NCBI RefSeq assembly: GCF_012103215.1
Contig: NZ_JAAVNE010000013.1
Span: forward strand, 57,154 to 121,153
Origin: Falsiroseomonas selenitidurans
Lineage (GTDB): Bacteria; Pseudomonadota; Alphaproteobacteria; Acetobacterales; Acetobacteraceae
DNA: 64,000 nt
Reading direction: 5' to 3'
Shown: positions 34,257 through 42,586 of the stretch, piece after piece
How the letters are laid out: each line of letters starts with the position of its first letter
How positions within the stretch are numbered: the stretch's first letter is position 1
The notes under the pieces: generated by a model
Seen by the model: the letters and a program-made list of their open reading frames with translations, nothing else
What the model was told of the DNA's origin: nothing
Database searches by the model: none
Translations under genes and position numbers: made by a program

Positions 34257-35042
34257 TCAGCGTTCGCGACTGTGGGAGAGGCGTTCCATGGAGGCGGTGA
34301 TCTGCCGGCTCGCCTCCTGCAGGGCGGGCACCAGCACGTCCACCAGCGTGGCGTGGCTGACGACGGAGCGGAAATAGGACAGGCCGATGGTGCCGGCCAC
34401 CTGGCTGCCCAGCAGGATCGGCACCGCCACCGTGTCCGAGCTCCGCGGCTCCACCGCCGGGTCGCGCAGCGCATAGCCCTGGCGCCGCACCGTGGTGACG
34501 ATGCCCTGCACCACCCGCTCCAGGTTCGGCGGGCAATCCTCGGGATCCGGGGAGGCGGCCAGCATGCGCAGCAGGATCTGCCGCTCCGCCTCCGTGCAGA
34601 AGGCCAGCCAGGCGCGGCCCAGCGCCCGCGTCACCATGCTCAGCCGCACGCCGATCGTGGCATGGAAGGGCGAGACGCTGCTCTCGGCGATGGTGCTGAC
34701 GCTGATCGCGACCCGCGCCTGGTCCGCCACCGCGATCGCCGCCGGCCATTTCAGCCGCCGCGTGAGGTCCGCCGCCCAGGGCTTGCCGGCTTCCGCCACC
34801 AGCGGCCCGCCATGGAAGCCGCAGCTCAGCGCCGCCACTTCCGAGGTGATGCGGTAGCCGATGCCGCGTTCCCCCTTCGCCACCAGCCCCGCCGCGGCCA
34901 GCGTGCCGAGCAGGCGCATGATGGTGGGCTTGGGCAGGCCGGTGTTGCGGTGCAACTGGTCCACCGTGGTGTTGCGCTGGCGGTTCAGCTCCTTCAGCAG
35001 GGCCAGCGCGCGCAGCACGGATTGCACCGGCGGGTCGCTCAT
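34257..35042 (-). CDS. IclR family transcriptional regulator
   Basis: 261 residues from the ATG at 35042. HTH elements are SVLRALALLKELNRQRNTTV, DQLHRNTGLPKPTIMRLLGT and LAAAGLVAKGERGIGYRITS. The effector part has IGVRLSMVTRALGRAWLAFC and IGLSYFRSVVSHATLVD. The gene overlaps the quinone oxidoreductase stop codon (ATGA), so it is the second gene of that operon. It is likely to bind the ATTCCGG/CCGGAAT palindrome in the promoter gap at 36139 and thereby regulate itself and the divergent amidohydrolase. Confidence 0.92.
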   Translation of the reverse strand: MSDPPVQSVLRALALLKELNRQRNTTVDQLHRNTGLPKPTIMRLLGTLAAAGLVAKGERGIGYRITSEVAALSCGFHGGPLVAEAGKPWAADLTRRLKWPAAIAVADQARVAISVSTIAESSVSPFHATIGVRLSMVTRALGRAWLAFCTEAERQILLRMLAASPDPEDCPPNLERVVQGIVTTVRRQGYALRDPAVEPRSSDTVAVPILLGSQVAGTIGLSYFRSVVSHATLVDVLVPALQEASRQITASMERLSHSRER

Positions 35043-36049
35043 CCGCCGGGCACCGAAGCGGCATCCGGCGCCACGGCCAGCACCAGCTTGCCGATCTGCC
35101 GGTTGCCATCCAGCACCGCCTGGGCCGCCGCGGCGTCCGCCAGCGGGTGCACGCCGCAGACCAGCGTGCGGATCAGCCCCTGTTCCAGCAGCGGCCAGGC
35201 CTGCGCCCGCAGGGCCGCGGCGATGCGGCCCTTGTAGGCGGGCGGCCGGGCGCGAAGGGTGGAGCCTGTCAGCGTCAGGCGGCGGATGTAGATGTCGCGC
35301 GTGCTGATCTCGGCGCGCGGCGCGCGGTGGCTGGCGATCAGCACCAGCCTGCCATCCGGCGCCAGCAGGTCCAGCTCCGCCTGGGTGTAGTCGCCACCCT
35401 GCGAATCCAGGATCACGTCGGCGCCGCGGCCGCCGGTCAGCGCGCGGACCTGCTGCGGCCAGTCGGCGTCGCGGTAGTCCACCACGCCGGTGGCGCCCAT
35501 CTGCCGGCACACCGCCTGCTTCGCCGCGCTGCTGCTGGTGGCCAGCACCGTGGCGCCGCGCAGCCGCAGCGCCAGCTGCATGGCCGCCAGGCCGACGCCG
35601 CTGGTGCCGCCCTGCACCAGCAGCGTCTCGCCTTCCGCCAGCCTGCCGAGATCCATCACGTTGTTCCAGGCGGTGAAGAAGACCTCCGGCAGGGAAGCCG
35701 CCTCGATGAAGCTGAAGCCGCGCGGCACCGGCAGGCATTGCAGGGCGGGGGCGATGCTGTGCTCGGCATAGCCGCCGCCGGCCACCAGCGCGCAGACCGC
35801 ATCGCCCGGCCGCGGCCAGGCGACATCCGGTGCCGCCGCCTCCACCACCCCCGCGATGTCGAGGCCGGGGATGTCGGTCACGCCCGGCGGCGGCGGGTAC
35901 AGGCCCTTGCGCTGCTGCACATCCGGCCGGTTCACCCCGGCGGCGGCAACCCGCAGCCGCACCTGGCCCGGGCCGCATTCGGGCAGCGGGCGCTCCGCCA
36001 GGGCCAGCACCTCCGGCCCGCCATGGCCCCTGTATTCCACCACCCGCAT
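35039..36049 (-). CDS. NAD(P)H-quinone oxidoreductase, zinc-free medium-chain dehydrogenase (PIG3-like)
   Basis: 336 residues. It opens with MRVVEYRGHGGPEVLALAER and AAGVNRPDVQQRKGLYPPPP, the quinone oxidoreductase/PIG3 pattern lacking structural zinc cysteines. The NADP-binding Rossmann motif is LLVQGGTSGVGLAAMQLAL. GRGADVILDSQGGDYTQAEL and GSTLRARPPAYKGRIAAAL complete the family. It should reduce quinones or alkenals with NADPH. It is co-transcribed with the IclR regulator and divergent from an amidohydrolase, suggesting a small aromatic or enone catabolic unit. Confidence 0.93.
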   Translation of the reverse strand: MRVVEYRGHGGPEVLALAERPLPECGPGQVRLRVAAAGVNRPDVQQRKGLYPPPPGVTDIPGLDIAGVVEAAAPDVAWPRPGDAVCALVAGGGYAEHSIAPALQCLPVPRGFSFIEAASLPEVFFTAWNNVMDLGRLAEGETLLVQGGTSGVGLAAMQLALRLRGATVLATSSSAAKQAVCRQMGATGVVDYRDADWPQQVRALTGGRGADVILDSQGGDYTQAELDLLAPDGRLVLIASHRAPRAEISTRDIYIRRLTLTGSTLRARPPAYKGRIAAALRAQAWPLLEQGLIRTLVCGVHPLADAAAAQAVLDGNRQIGKLVLAVAPDAASVPGG

Positions 36050-36138
36050 GCGCGCCCCTTCCCCCCTCCCGCCGGTCCGTTGCCGGCGGCCGCCAGGGTG
36101 CCACCGTGGCGGCGCCAGGGCGCAGGCGGTGCCGCGTC

Positions 36139-36155
36139 ATTCCGGCATCCGGAAT
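36139..36155. promoter_or_regulatory. IclR-type operator between quinone oxidoreductase and amidohydrolase genes
   Basis: A perfect 17-bp inverted repeat ATTCCGG-CAT-CCGGAAT, which contains TTCCG-N5-CGGAA. It is placed in the divergent gap, 90 bp from one start codon and 119 bp from the other. The neighbouring IclR gene at 34257-35042 is the obvious candidate to bind it. Confidence 0.7.
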
Positions 36156-36273
36156 GGCAGCACGTCAAGCGCGCCGCGGGCGCGGGGGCGGATGGCCAGG
36201 GCACCCCGGGATGCGCGAGAACGGCGGTGGGGTCCGCTTCCCTGGTAGCGGGCGCAGGGGAGAGGCAGAGCCG

Positions 36274-37077
36274 ATGATCGACGCGCCGCTGGTGGACACG
36301 CATTTCCACCTCTACACCGCCGACATGCCGCTGATCGGCACCGCCTGGCACCACCCGCCGGCGGATGCGACCACCGAGGACTTCATCGCGACGATGGACG
36401 CGCACGGCGTCGGCTTCGGGGTGATCGCCGCGGCCAGCCTGAACGGCAGCTATCACGACTACACGCTGCGCGCGCTGCGCCGCCACCGCCGCTTCCGCGC
36501 CACCATCAACGCGCTGCCGGAGCTGGACTTCCACACGCTGGAGCGGATGAAGGCGGAAGGCGTGGTCGGCATGCGCTTCGTGCTGAGCCGCGCGCCGGCG
36601 ATGCCGGATCTGCGCAGCCCGGAGTACCGCCGCCTGCTGAAGCGCGCCGCGGACCTCGACTGGCATGTGCAGCTGCTGGACAACAGCCCGCGCCTGCCCG
36701 CCACGATCGAGACGCTGGAAGGCTATGGCGTGCGGCTGGTGATCGACCATCTGGGCAAGCCGGACCCGGTGGCGGGGGTGAATTGCCCGGGTTTCCGCGC
36801 CGTGCTGGCGGCGGTGGAGCGCGGCCGCACCTGGGTGAAGCTTTCCGCCGGCTTCCGCATGGCCTCGCCGGAGGCCGCGCGCGGCTATGCGCAGGCGCTG
36901 GTCCGCGTGGCGGGCGGGGCACGGCTGCTCTGGGGCAGCGACTGGCCCTTCGCCGCCTTCGAGGACCGCGTCACCTACGCCGACACCCTCGCCGCCTTCC
37001 ATGACTGGGTGCCGGACCCGCTGCTGCGGGCGCAGATCGGCGGGGATACGCCGATGCGGCTGTATTTCCGGGATTGA
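36274..37077 (+). CDS. Amidohydrolase family 2 protein (PDC hydrolase/LigI-like)
   Basis: 267 residues from the ATG at 36274 with GGGGAGAGG upstream. TIM-barrel metal-dependent hydrolase motifs are VDTHFHLYTADMPL at the N-terminus, GVVGMRFVLSRAP, LVIDHLGKPDPV and LLWGSDWPFAAFED near the C-terminus. This is the pattern of 2-pyrone-4,6-dicarboxylate lactonase and related lactone hydrolases. It opposes the quinone oxidoreductase/IclR operon over a palindromic operator, so it is probably induced with it. The substrate is likely a lactone of an aromatic degradation route. Confidence 0.92.
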   Translation: MIDAPLVDTHFHLYTADMPLIGTAWHHPPADATTEDFIATMDAHGVGFGVIAAASLNGSYHDYTLRALRRHRRFRATINALPELDFHTLERMKAEGVVGMRFVLSRAPAMPDLRSPEYRRLLKRAADLDWHVQLLDNSPRLPATIETLEGYGVRLVIDHLGKPDPVAGVNCPGFRAVLAAVERGRTWVKLSAGFRMASPEAARGYAQALVRVAGGARLLWGSDWPFAAFEDRVTYADTLAAFHDWVPDPLLRAQIGGDTPMRLYFRD

Positions 37078-37094
37078 GCGGGGAGCCGAGCAGC

Positions 37095-38309
37095 CTAGGC
37101 CTTCGCGGCGGGCGGCGGGCGGGTTGCCACGGTGAAAGCCGCCAAGGCGACCAGCGCGACCAGGGCGAGGGCGAACAGCGCGACGCCATACCCTCCCGAA
37201 GCCGCCCAGAGCCACGCGACCGCGAGGGGGCCGGTCGCCGCCGCGACCGCATTCGCCGTCGCCACGATCCCGGCGGCGGAGGCATAGGCCCGGGTGCCGA
37301 AAAGCTCCGCCGGCGCCGCGCCGCGGAGGATGGTGAGCACGCCATTCGCCGCGCCGTAGGCGAGCACCGCCATCGCGGCGGCCAGCGGGCCCCCTGCCGC
37401 GGCAAGCCCGGCCAGGGCCAGGACGGCCACCGCCAGCGCCGTGATGCCCATCGCGCGCAGCGAGGCGTGGCGGCCGATCGTGCGCTCCACCAGCCGCCCG
37501 GCCACCTGCATCGGGCCCAGCAGCGCCGCGACGGCCACGGCTGCCGCCATGTCGAGCTGCTTCGACAGCAGGGCCGGCACCAGGTGCATCGCCACCGAGG
37601 CGCTGACCGCGGCGGTCAGAAGCGTCGAGCCGGAAAGCCACCAGAAGCCGGGATGGCGCAGGATCTCCCGCAGCGTGGCGCCATCGCCGCCCGCCATGCG
37701 CGGGCGCACGGCGTCGTTACCCCGGGCCGGCCGTTCCAGGCACAGCCAGTGCAGCAGGGCACAGGCGGCGTTGAGCGCGGCAAGCACCAGCAGCGTCGCG
37801 CGCCAGCCCAGCCCCTCCACGGACAGGCCGACGAGCGGCCAGGACAGCGTGCTCGCGAAGCCGCCGGCCAGGGTGACGGCCGCGATGCCGCGGCGTGCCT
37901 GCGCGCCGCCGAAGGCGGCGGCCACCGCGGCGAAGGCGGCCTCGTAGAGGGTGAAGGCCATGACCGCGCCGATCGCGATCCAGGCGGCATAGAGCTGCCA
38001 TAGCGCCTCCGCGCGGCTGGCCGCGGCGAGGCCCAGCCCGGCGGCGAGCGAGCCTGCGGTCATGACGCGCCGTGCGCCGAGGCGGTCGATCAGCCGCCCG
38101 GCGAGCAGCGCCGCGGCGCCCTGCGCCAGAAGCCCGGCGGAGAAGGCACCCATCACCGCGTCGCGCGAACCGCCGAGATCGCCGGCCATCGCCGGCACCA
38201 GCATGGCGAAGGCGTAGTACAGCGAGCCCCAATGCACCAGCTGGCTGGCGCCCAGCGCGGCAGGCACGCGCCAGGGCAGGCGCGGCGCCGCGGCATCCCC
38301 TGGCTGCAT
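37095..38309 (-). CDS. MFS transporter
   Basis: 404 residues from the ATG at 38309. About twelve hydrophobic segments are visible. The conserved loop 2-3 motif reads LLAGRLIDRLGARRVMTAGS, typical of major facilitator permeases. A second related motif, GRLVERTIGRHASLRAMG, lies between the halves. It starts 4 bp after the acetyltransferase gene, so the two form an operon opposite a LysR gene. Export of a toxic amino-acid analogue or drug together with its acetylation would fit, but the substrate is unknown. Confidence 0.92.
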   Translation of the reverse strand: MQPGDAAAPRLPWRVPAALGASQLVHWGSLYYAFAMLVPAMAGDLGGSRDAVMGAFSAGLLAQGAAALLAGRLIDRLGARRVMTAGSLAAGLGLAAASRAEALWQLYAAWIAIGAVMAFTLYEAAFAAVAAAFGGAQARRGIAAVTLAGGFASTLSWPLVGLSVEGLGWRATLLVLAALNAACALLHWLCLERPARGNDAVRPRMAGGDGATLREILRHPGFWWLSGSTLLTAAVSASVAMHLVPALLSKQLDMAAAVAVAALLGPMQVAGRLVERTIGRHASLRAMGITALAVAVLALAGLAAAGGPLAAAMAVLAYGAANGVLTILRGAAPAELFGTRAYASAAGIVATANAVAAATGPLAVAWLWAASGGYGVALFALALVALVALAAFTVATRPPPAAKA

Positions 38310-38313
38310 GGCC

Positions 38314-38889
38314 TCAGCCCTCTCCGAGCGGCGCGGTGGCCTCGCCGCGGCCGAGCGGGCGCTGCAGCAGCACGCTGTCCAGCCAGCGCCCGTGCTTGCG
38401 ACCGACGGCATGCAGCGTGCCGACCACCCGGAAGCCGAGCGCCTGGTGCAGGCGCACCGAAGCCAGGTTCGCACTGTCGCCCACCACCGCGACCATCTGC
38501 CGCAGCCCGAGCGCCTCGCAGCGCGCGATCAGCTCGGCGAGCAGCCGGGTGCCGATGCCCCGCCCGACGGCGTCGTGCCGGGCATAGATCGAATTCTCGA
38601 CGGTGTTCCCATAGGCCGCGCGGGGCCGGTAGGCGCCGGCATAGGCGTAGCCGAGGATCGCGCCGTCCGCATCCTCGGCGACCAGATAGGGCAGCCTGCG
38701 CATCAGGATCTCCACCCGGCGGCGCCGCATTTCCTCGACACCGGGTGGCTCGAGCTCGAAGGAGGCGGTGCCATGCCGCACATGGTGGCCATAGATGGCC
38801 GTGATGGCACCGAGGTCCTCGTTCCGCGAGGGCCTGATGCGGATGGCCGGGGCCGGCCGGGCGGGCAGGGAAAATGCTTGCGTGTCCAT
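38314..38889 (-). CDS. GNAT N-acetyltransferase (phosphinothricin/methionine sulfone acetyltransferase-like)
   Basis: 191 residues from the ATG at 38889. IRPSRNEDLGAITAIYGHHV with TASFELEPPGVEEMRRR is the N-terminal signature of the Pat/MddA-type acetyltransferases. ENSIYARHDAVGRGIGTRLL is the acetyl-CoA pyrophosphate loop, and NLASVRLHQALGFRVVGTLH with GRKHGRWLDSVLLQ closes the fold. Such enzymes acetylate phosphinothricin, methionine sulfoximine or similar amines. It precedes an MFS gene by 4 bp and is divergent from a LysR regulator. Confidence 0.92.
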   Translation of the reverse strand: MDTQAFSLPARPAPAIRIRPSRNEDLGAITAIYGHHVRHGTASFELEPPGVEEMRRRRVEILMRRLPYLVAEDADGAILGYAYAGAYRPRAAYGNTVENSIYARHDAVGRGIGTRLLAELIARCEALGLRQMVAVVGDSANLASVRLHQALGFRVVGTLHAVGRKHGRWLDSVLLQRPLGRGEATAPLGEG

Positions 38890-38930
38890 GGCCGCAGGGT
38901 GCCGCCGGCCTCCGCGCGACAACAGCAAGT

Positions 38931-38956
38931 TTATCTGATGCGCCGCATGCTGATAA
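38931..38956. promoter_or_regulatory. LysR-type operator candidate in the GNAT/LysR divergent gap
   Basis: AT-rich arms TTATC and GATAA face each other across a 16-nt core that itself holds ATGCG-like and CGCAT half-sites. The dyad lies in the 76-bp gap between the two divergent start codons, 10 bp before the LysR ATG, as expected for autoregulation and control of the GNAT/MFS operon. Confidence 0.55.
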
Positions 38957-38965
38957 GTTTCCGGC

Positions 38966-39868
38966 ATGCGCGACCCGAGCCTCCGCCAGCTGCGGACCTT
39001 CCTCTCCGTTGTCGATACCGGCGGCGTCACGGCGGCGGCGCAGGCGCTCGGCCTGACCCAGCCGGCGGCCAGCCAGCAGCTGCGGGAGCTGGAGCGCGCC
39101 CTGGGTGTCCGGCTGCTGGAACGGGTCGGCGGGCGTGCGGTGCCGACAGCGGCGGGGCGGGCGCTGATCGAACCCGCGCGCCGGGCGCAGGCCGCGGTCG
39201 AGGATGCGATGGCGGCGGCGGGCGCGCATCGGGCGGGGGAGACCGGGCGCGTCCGCCTCGGCACCGGGGCCACCGCCTGCATCCACCTTCTGCCGCCGGT
39301 TCTGGCGGAGCTGAACGAGCGCATGCCGGGGCTCGAGGTCATCATCGCCACCGGCAACACGCCCGACATCCTGCAGCGGGTCGAGGAAGGCGAGCTGGAT
39401 GCGGCGCTGGTCACCTTCCCCACCGCGCTCGCCCGTTCGCTGACGGCGACGCGCATCGCCACGGACCCGCTGCTGGCGCTGCTGCCCGAAGCCATGGCGC
39501 CGGCCGGCCGGGCCGCGCTGACGGCGGCGGAGCTCGGGGACCTGCCGCTGATCCTCTATGAGGGCGGCGGCACCACGCGCGCCATCATCGATGGCTGGTT
39601 CCGGCGCGCCGGCCTGGCGCCCCGGCTCAAGATGGAACTCGGCAGCGTCGAGGCGATCAAGGTGCTGGTCGCGAGTGGCCGGGGCTGTTCCGTGCTGCCT
39701 TCGCTGGCACTCGAGGGCCAGGTTCCGGGCACCGTGGTGCGGCCGCTTCGCCCGGCCCTGTCACGCCAGCTTGCCGTCGTGCTGCGCACCGAGAAGGTCG
39801 TCGACCGCGGGCTCGGCCGCCTGCTGAGCGCCTTGAAGGCGGGCGGCGCCGAGGGGCCGGGGCGCTGA
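38966..39868 (+). CDS. LysR family transcriptional regulator
   Basis: 300 residues. The N-terminal HTH is classical: SLRQLRTFLSVVDTGGVTAA, AQALGLTQPAASQQLRELER and LGVRLLERVGGRAVPTAAGR. The effector domain contains GRVRLGTGATACIHLLPPVL and VLVASGRGCSVLPSLALEG. The nitrogen-assimilation/cys-type LysR branch is likely. It is divergent from the GNAT-MFS pair over a dyad operator, so it most probably activates that pair when a co-inducer binds. Confidence 0.94.
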   Translation: MRDPSLRQLRTFLSVVDTGGVTAAAQALGLTQPAASQQLRELERALGVRLLERVGGRAVPTAAGRALIEPARRAQAAVEDAMAAAGAHRAGETGRVRLGTGATACIHLLPPVLAELNERMPGLEVIIATGNTPDILQRVEEGELDAALVTFPTALARSLTATRIATDPLLALLPEAMAPAGRAALTAAELGDLPLILYEGGGTTRAIIDGWFRRAGLAPRLKMELGSVEAIKVLVASGRGCSVLPSLALEGQVPGTVVRPLRPALSRQLAVVLRTEKVVDRGLGRLLSALKAGGAEGPGR

Positions 39869-39937
39869 AGCGCGCCACCGCGCCGCCCAACGCTGGCGCC
39901 TTCCCCGGCCAGGGGCGCATCGGCGGCAGGGCGCCGG

Positions 39938-39956
39938 GCCAGGGCCCGGGCCTGGC
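39938..39956. terminator. Hairpin in the LysR/PrpD convergent gap
   Basis: A 6-bp stem GCCAGG/CCTGGC with a 7-nt GC loop lies 70 bp after the LysR stop. The 226-bp gap between the convergent LysR and MmgE/PrpD genes otherwise shows nothing clear apart from a 53-codon minus-strand open frame (39962-40123) with weak support. Confidence 0.3.
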
Positions 39957-40094
39957 GGGCATCACATGGCGCCGAGGACGGGGTGCGGACCGTCGGGTGG
40001 CCGCGGCACGGCCCGGATCTCCTCGTGTCGGTCCGGTGGCAGGATGCACACCGGGACGCCGACGGCGATCCAGCCGACCGGCACCGCCACGGAA

Positions 40095-41510
40095 TCAGCC
40101 GGTGGCAGGCTCCGGCAGGACATGGCCTCCCACCCCCCGCCCGATCCCTGCGAACACCGCCGCCGCATCCGCCGCCCCGCCCAGCCCCAGCAGCGCCGCG
40201 ATCGTCGCCTCCAGCGCCGCCGCCGGCATCAGATCCCCCGCATTGGCGCGAAACTTGGCCAGTACATCCGCCTCGGTCATCGGGTTGGCGCGGGTGCCGC
40301 GCATGTCCTCGATGCGGTGCGCCAGCACGCGACCGTCGCGCAGCGTGATCCGCACCTCGCCGCCGGACCGGGTGGGCACTGTGGCCGGGTCGTCCTCATA
40401 GGTCACCAGATCGGCCAGGGCGTTCACCTGCGGGTCGCGCAGCGCGTCTTCGGCATAGGCGCCCTTGTCCATCCGGCCACGCACCAGCGCCTCCGCCACC
40501 GTGTGCTGCAGGCTGATGCGGCCGTGCCAGCTGGTGGCGGGGCGGCGCTTGTCGGCCACCGGCTCGCACATCGTGGCGAAGGAGCGCCGGCCGATCAGGC
40601 ACAGGATGCCCGCCACATCCGCGGGCCGGATGCCATGCGCCGCGCGCAGCGCCAGCGTTGCCTCGATATGCGGCATCATGGTGAAGGCGCAGGGATGCAC
40701 CTTGGCGGCGATGTCCAGAACCGCCCATTCCTCGCCCAGCCCGGCGCCGATGCGGTCCAGCCGCAGGTCGGGCTCGCCCTGCACATGGCTGCGGAACCAG
40801 CCGAAGCGGCCCTCGAACACCGGGCGCGGGCCGGAAAGCCCGGCCTCGGCCAGCGCCACCGCGCGCAGCGCGCCGGTCGCGGCCATGCCGACATGCATCA
40901 TCTTGGTCGCGCTGCCATCCTCGAAGGCCGCATTCAGCCCGGCGGAGAGGCTGCCGGCATGGCCCAGCGCATCCGCCGTGGTGGCCGCATCCAGCCCGCG
41001 CAACCGCGCCAGCGCCAGGGTGGCGCCAAAAATCCCGAAGACGGCGGTGGGGTGGAAGCCCAGCGTGTGCAGCCGCACCGGCGGCACCAGCCCCAGCCGG
41101 CAGGTCAGCTCCATCCCCGCCAGCACGGCGGTCAGCAGCGCCGCGCCATCCGGCCGCCGCCGTGGCAGCTCCGCCAGAACGGCGGCCAGCACCGGCGCGG
41201 TGGGGTGGATGAAGCTTTCGATATGCGTGTCGTCGAATTCCAGCACCGCGGTCAGCACGCCATTCACGAAGGCCGCCGCCATGGGAGAGACCTCCTCCGT
41301 CTCGCCCAGGATCTGCGCGCCGGCCCCCGGATCGGCGGCCACCGCGGCGCGCCTTGCGGCCTGCGCCATCGGCTCCGCCCGCGTCGCCAGCATCACCCCC
41401 ACCAAATCCAGGATGCGCAGCCGGATGGCGGCCGCGACCGAAGGCGGCACCGCCTCCGGCCGCAGCCCCACCGACCATGCCGCCACGCGCAGGCTGATCG
41501 GCTGGCTCAT
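40095..41510 (-). CDS. MmgE/PrpD family protein
   Basis: 471 residues from the ATG at 41510, which overlaps the Bug gene stop (ATGA). Family features include RLRILDLVGVMLATRAEPMA, the substrate-region VLEFDDTHIESFIHPTAPVL, and GFHPTAVFGIFGATLALARL with AGSLSAGLNAAFEDGSATKM. KVHPCAFTMMPHIEATLAL completes the pattern. Members include 2-methylcitrate dehydratase, cis-aconitate decarboxylase and many uncharacterised dehydratases. Coupled expression with a Bug receptor suggests that the receptor's ligand is a substrate or precursor. Confidence 0.93.
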   Translation of the reverse strand: MSQPISLRVAAWSVGLRPEAVPPSVAAAIRLRILDLVGVMLATRAEPMAQAARRAAVAADPGAGAQILGETEEVSPMAAAFVNGVLTAVLEFDDTHIESFIHPTAPVLAAVLAELPRRRPDGAALLTAVLAGMELTCRLGLVPPVRLHTLGFHPTAVFGIFGATLALARLRGLDAATTADALGHAGSLSAGLNAAFEDGSATKMMHVGMAATGALRAVALAEAGLSGPRPVFEGRFGWFRSHVQGEPDLRLDRIGAGLGEEWAVLDIAAKVHPCAFTMMPHIEATLALRAAHGIRPADVAGILCLIGRRSFATMCEPVADKRRPATSWHGRISLQHTVAEALVRGRMDKGAYAEDALRDPQVNALADLVTYEDDPATVPTRSGGEVRITLRDGRVLAHRIEDMRGTRANPMTEADVLAKFRANAGDLMPAAALEATIAALLGLGGAADAAAVFAGIGRGVGGHVLPEPATG

Positions 41511-42478
41511 TCGGTGCGCAGGCCGGTGGCGCGGATGATCGCGCCGAACTGGCGATGGTCCTCCTGCAGATCGGTGGCCAGCTGCGCCGGGTCGCGGAAG
41601 CTGGGCACCACGCCGACGCGCGCCAGCTTCGCGCGGAAGGCGGGCTCCTCCAGCGCGGCGCGGACATGGCCGGCCAGCGTCGCCACCACCGCAGGGTCCA
41701 TCCCCGGCGGCCCCATCAGCGCCTGCCAGCCGGAGGTGCGCACGCCGGGGTAGCCGCCCTCGGCCAGGGTCGGCAGGCCGGGCAGCTGCGGCAGCCGCGT
41801 CTCCCCCACCGCGGCCAGGCCGCGCAGCCGGCCCTGCACCACATGCTGGATCACGCCGGTGTCGATCATGAAGTCGATGTCGCCGGACAGCATCGCCTGC
41901 ACCCCGGGGGCGGAGCCGCGGAAGGGCACGTGTTCCGCGGTGAAGCCGGCTTCCCGGCACAGCATCTCCGTCATCACATGCAGGGTGGAGCCGATGCCGG
42001 CGGAGCCGTAGTTCAGCTTGCCCGGATGCGCCTTCGCATAGGCGATGAACTGCGCCAGGTCGGCCACCGGCAGGCCATTGCGCACCGCCAGCAGGCGCTG
42101 GGATTCGCTGATATTGGCAATCGGCGTGAAGCCCGCGACGGGGTCGTAGCCGACCTGCGCCAGATGCGGCTGGATGGCGAAGATGGCGTTGCCCGCCAGC
42201 ATCATCACATAGCCATCCGGCGCGGCGCGGTTGATGGCGCGGGCCGCGATGGACCCGCCGGCGCCGCCCTGGTTCTCCACCACCACGGGCTGGCCGAGCC
42301 GGGTCGCCAGCGCCTCTCCCACCAGGCGGCCCACCAGGTCGCCGGTGCCGCCGGCGGCATAGGCGACGACCAGCCGCAGCGGGCGGTCGGGCCAGGCGGC
42401 GCGGGCCGGCCGCGCGGCCATCCCTGCCAGCAGCAGCCCCAAGGCACCGCGGCGCGGCATCCTCATTGCGTCGTGCAT
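41507..42478 (-). CDS. Bug/TctC-type tripartite tricarboxylate transporter substrate-binding protein
   Basis: 323 residues from the ATG at 42478, which has an AGGGAGGA ribosome-binding site. The signal peptide region (RRGALGLLLAGMAARPARA) precedes WPDRPLRLVVAYAAGGTGDL, QPVVVENQGGAGGSIAARAI and HVPFRGSAPGVQAMLSGDID, a full TctC pattern. No membrane TctAB partners are present. It is transcribed with the MmgE/PrpD gene, and the IclR-type operator at 42570 is 92 bp upstream of its start, so it is probably regulated by the nearby IclR protein. Confidence 0.93.
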   Translation of the reverse strand: MHDAMRMPRRGALGLLLAGMAARPARAAWPDRPLRLVVAYAAGGTGDLVGRLVGEALATRLGQPVVVENQGGAGGSIAARAINRAAPDGYVMMLAGNAIFAIQPHLAQVGYDPVAGFTPIANISESQRLLAVRNGLPVADLAQFIAYAKAHPGKLNYGSAGIGSTLHVMTEMLCREAGFTAEHVPFRGSAPGVQAMLSGDIDFMIDTGVIQHVVQGRLRGLAAVGETRLPQLPGLPTLAEGGYPGVRTSGWQALMGPPGMDPAVVATLAGHVRAALEEPAFRAKLARVGVVPSFRDPAQLATDLQEDHRQFGAIIRATGLRTE

Positions 42479-42569
42479 CCGCCTTCCTCCCTGTCCCGCC
42501 GGCTTCACCCGCCGGCCTGGCCGGAGCCTAGGGCGCCGCCTCGCGGCGCCGGCGCGCTTTCCGCCGGCG

Positions 42570-42584
42570 TTCCGCATCGCGGAA
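42570..42584. promoter_or_regulatory. IclR-type operator upstream of the Bug/PrpD operon
   Basis: Perfect inverted repeat TTCCGC-ATC-GCGGAA, i.e. TTCCG-N5-CGGAA. It is in the 108-bp gap between the SDR stop and the Bug receptor start on the minus strand. Confidence 0.7.
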
Positions 42585-42586
42585 TA

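Noticed and set aside
39962..40123. 53-codon minus-strand open frame after the PrpD gene
   Set aside because: It has a GGAGG before its ATG but overlaps the PrpD end, has no recognisable motif, and could easily arise by chance in this composition.
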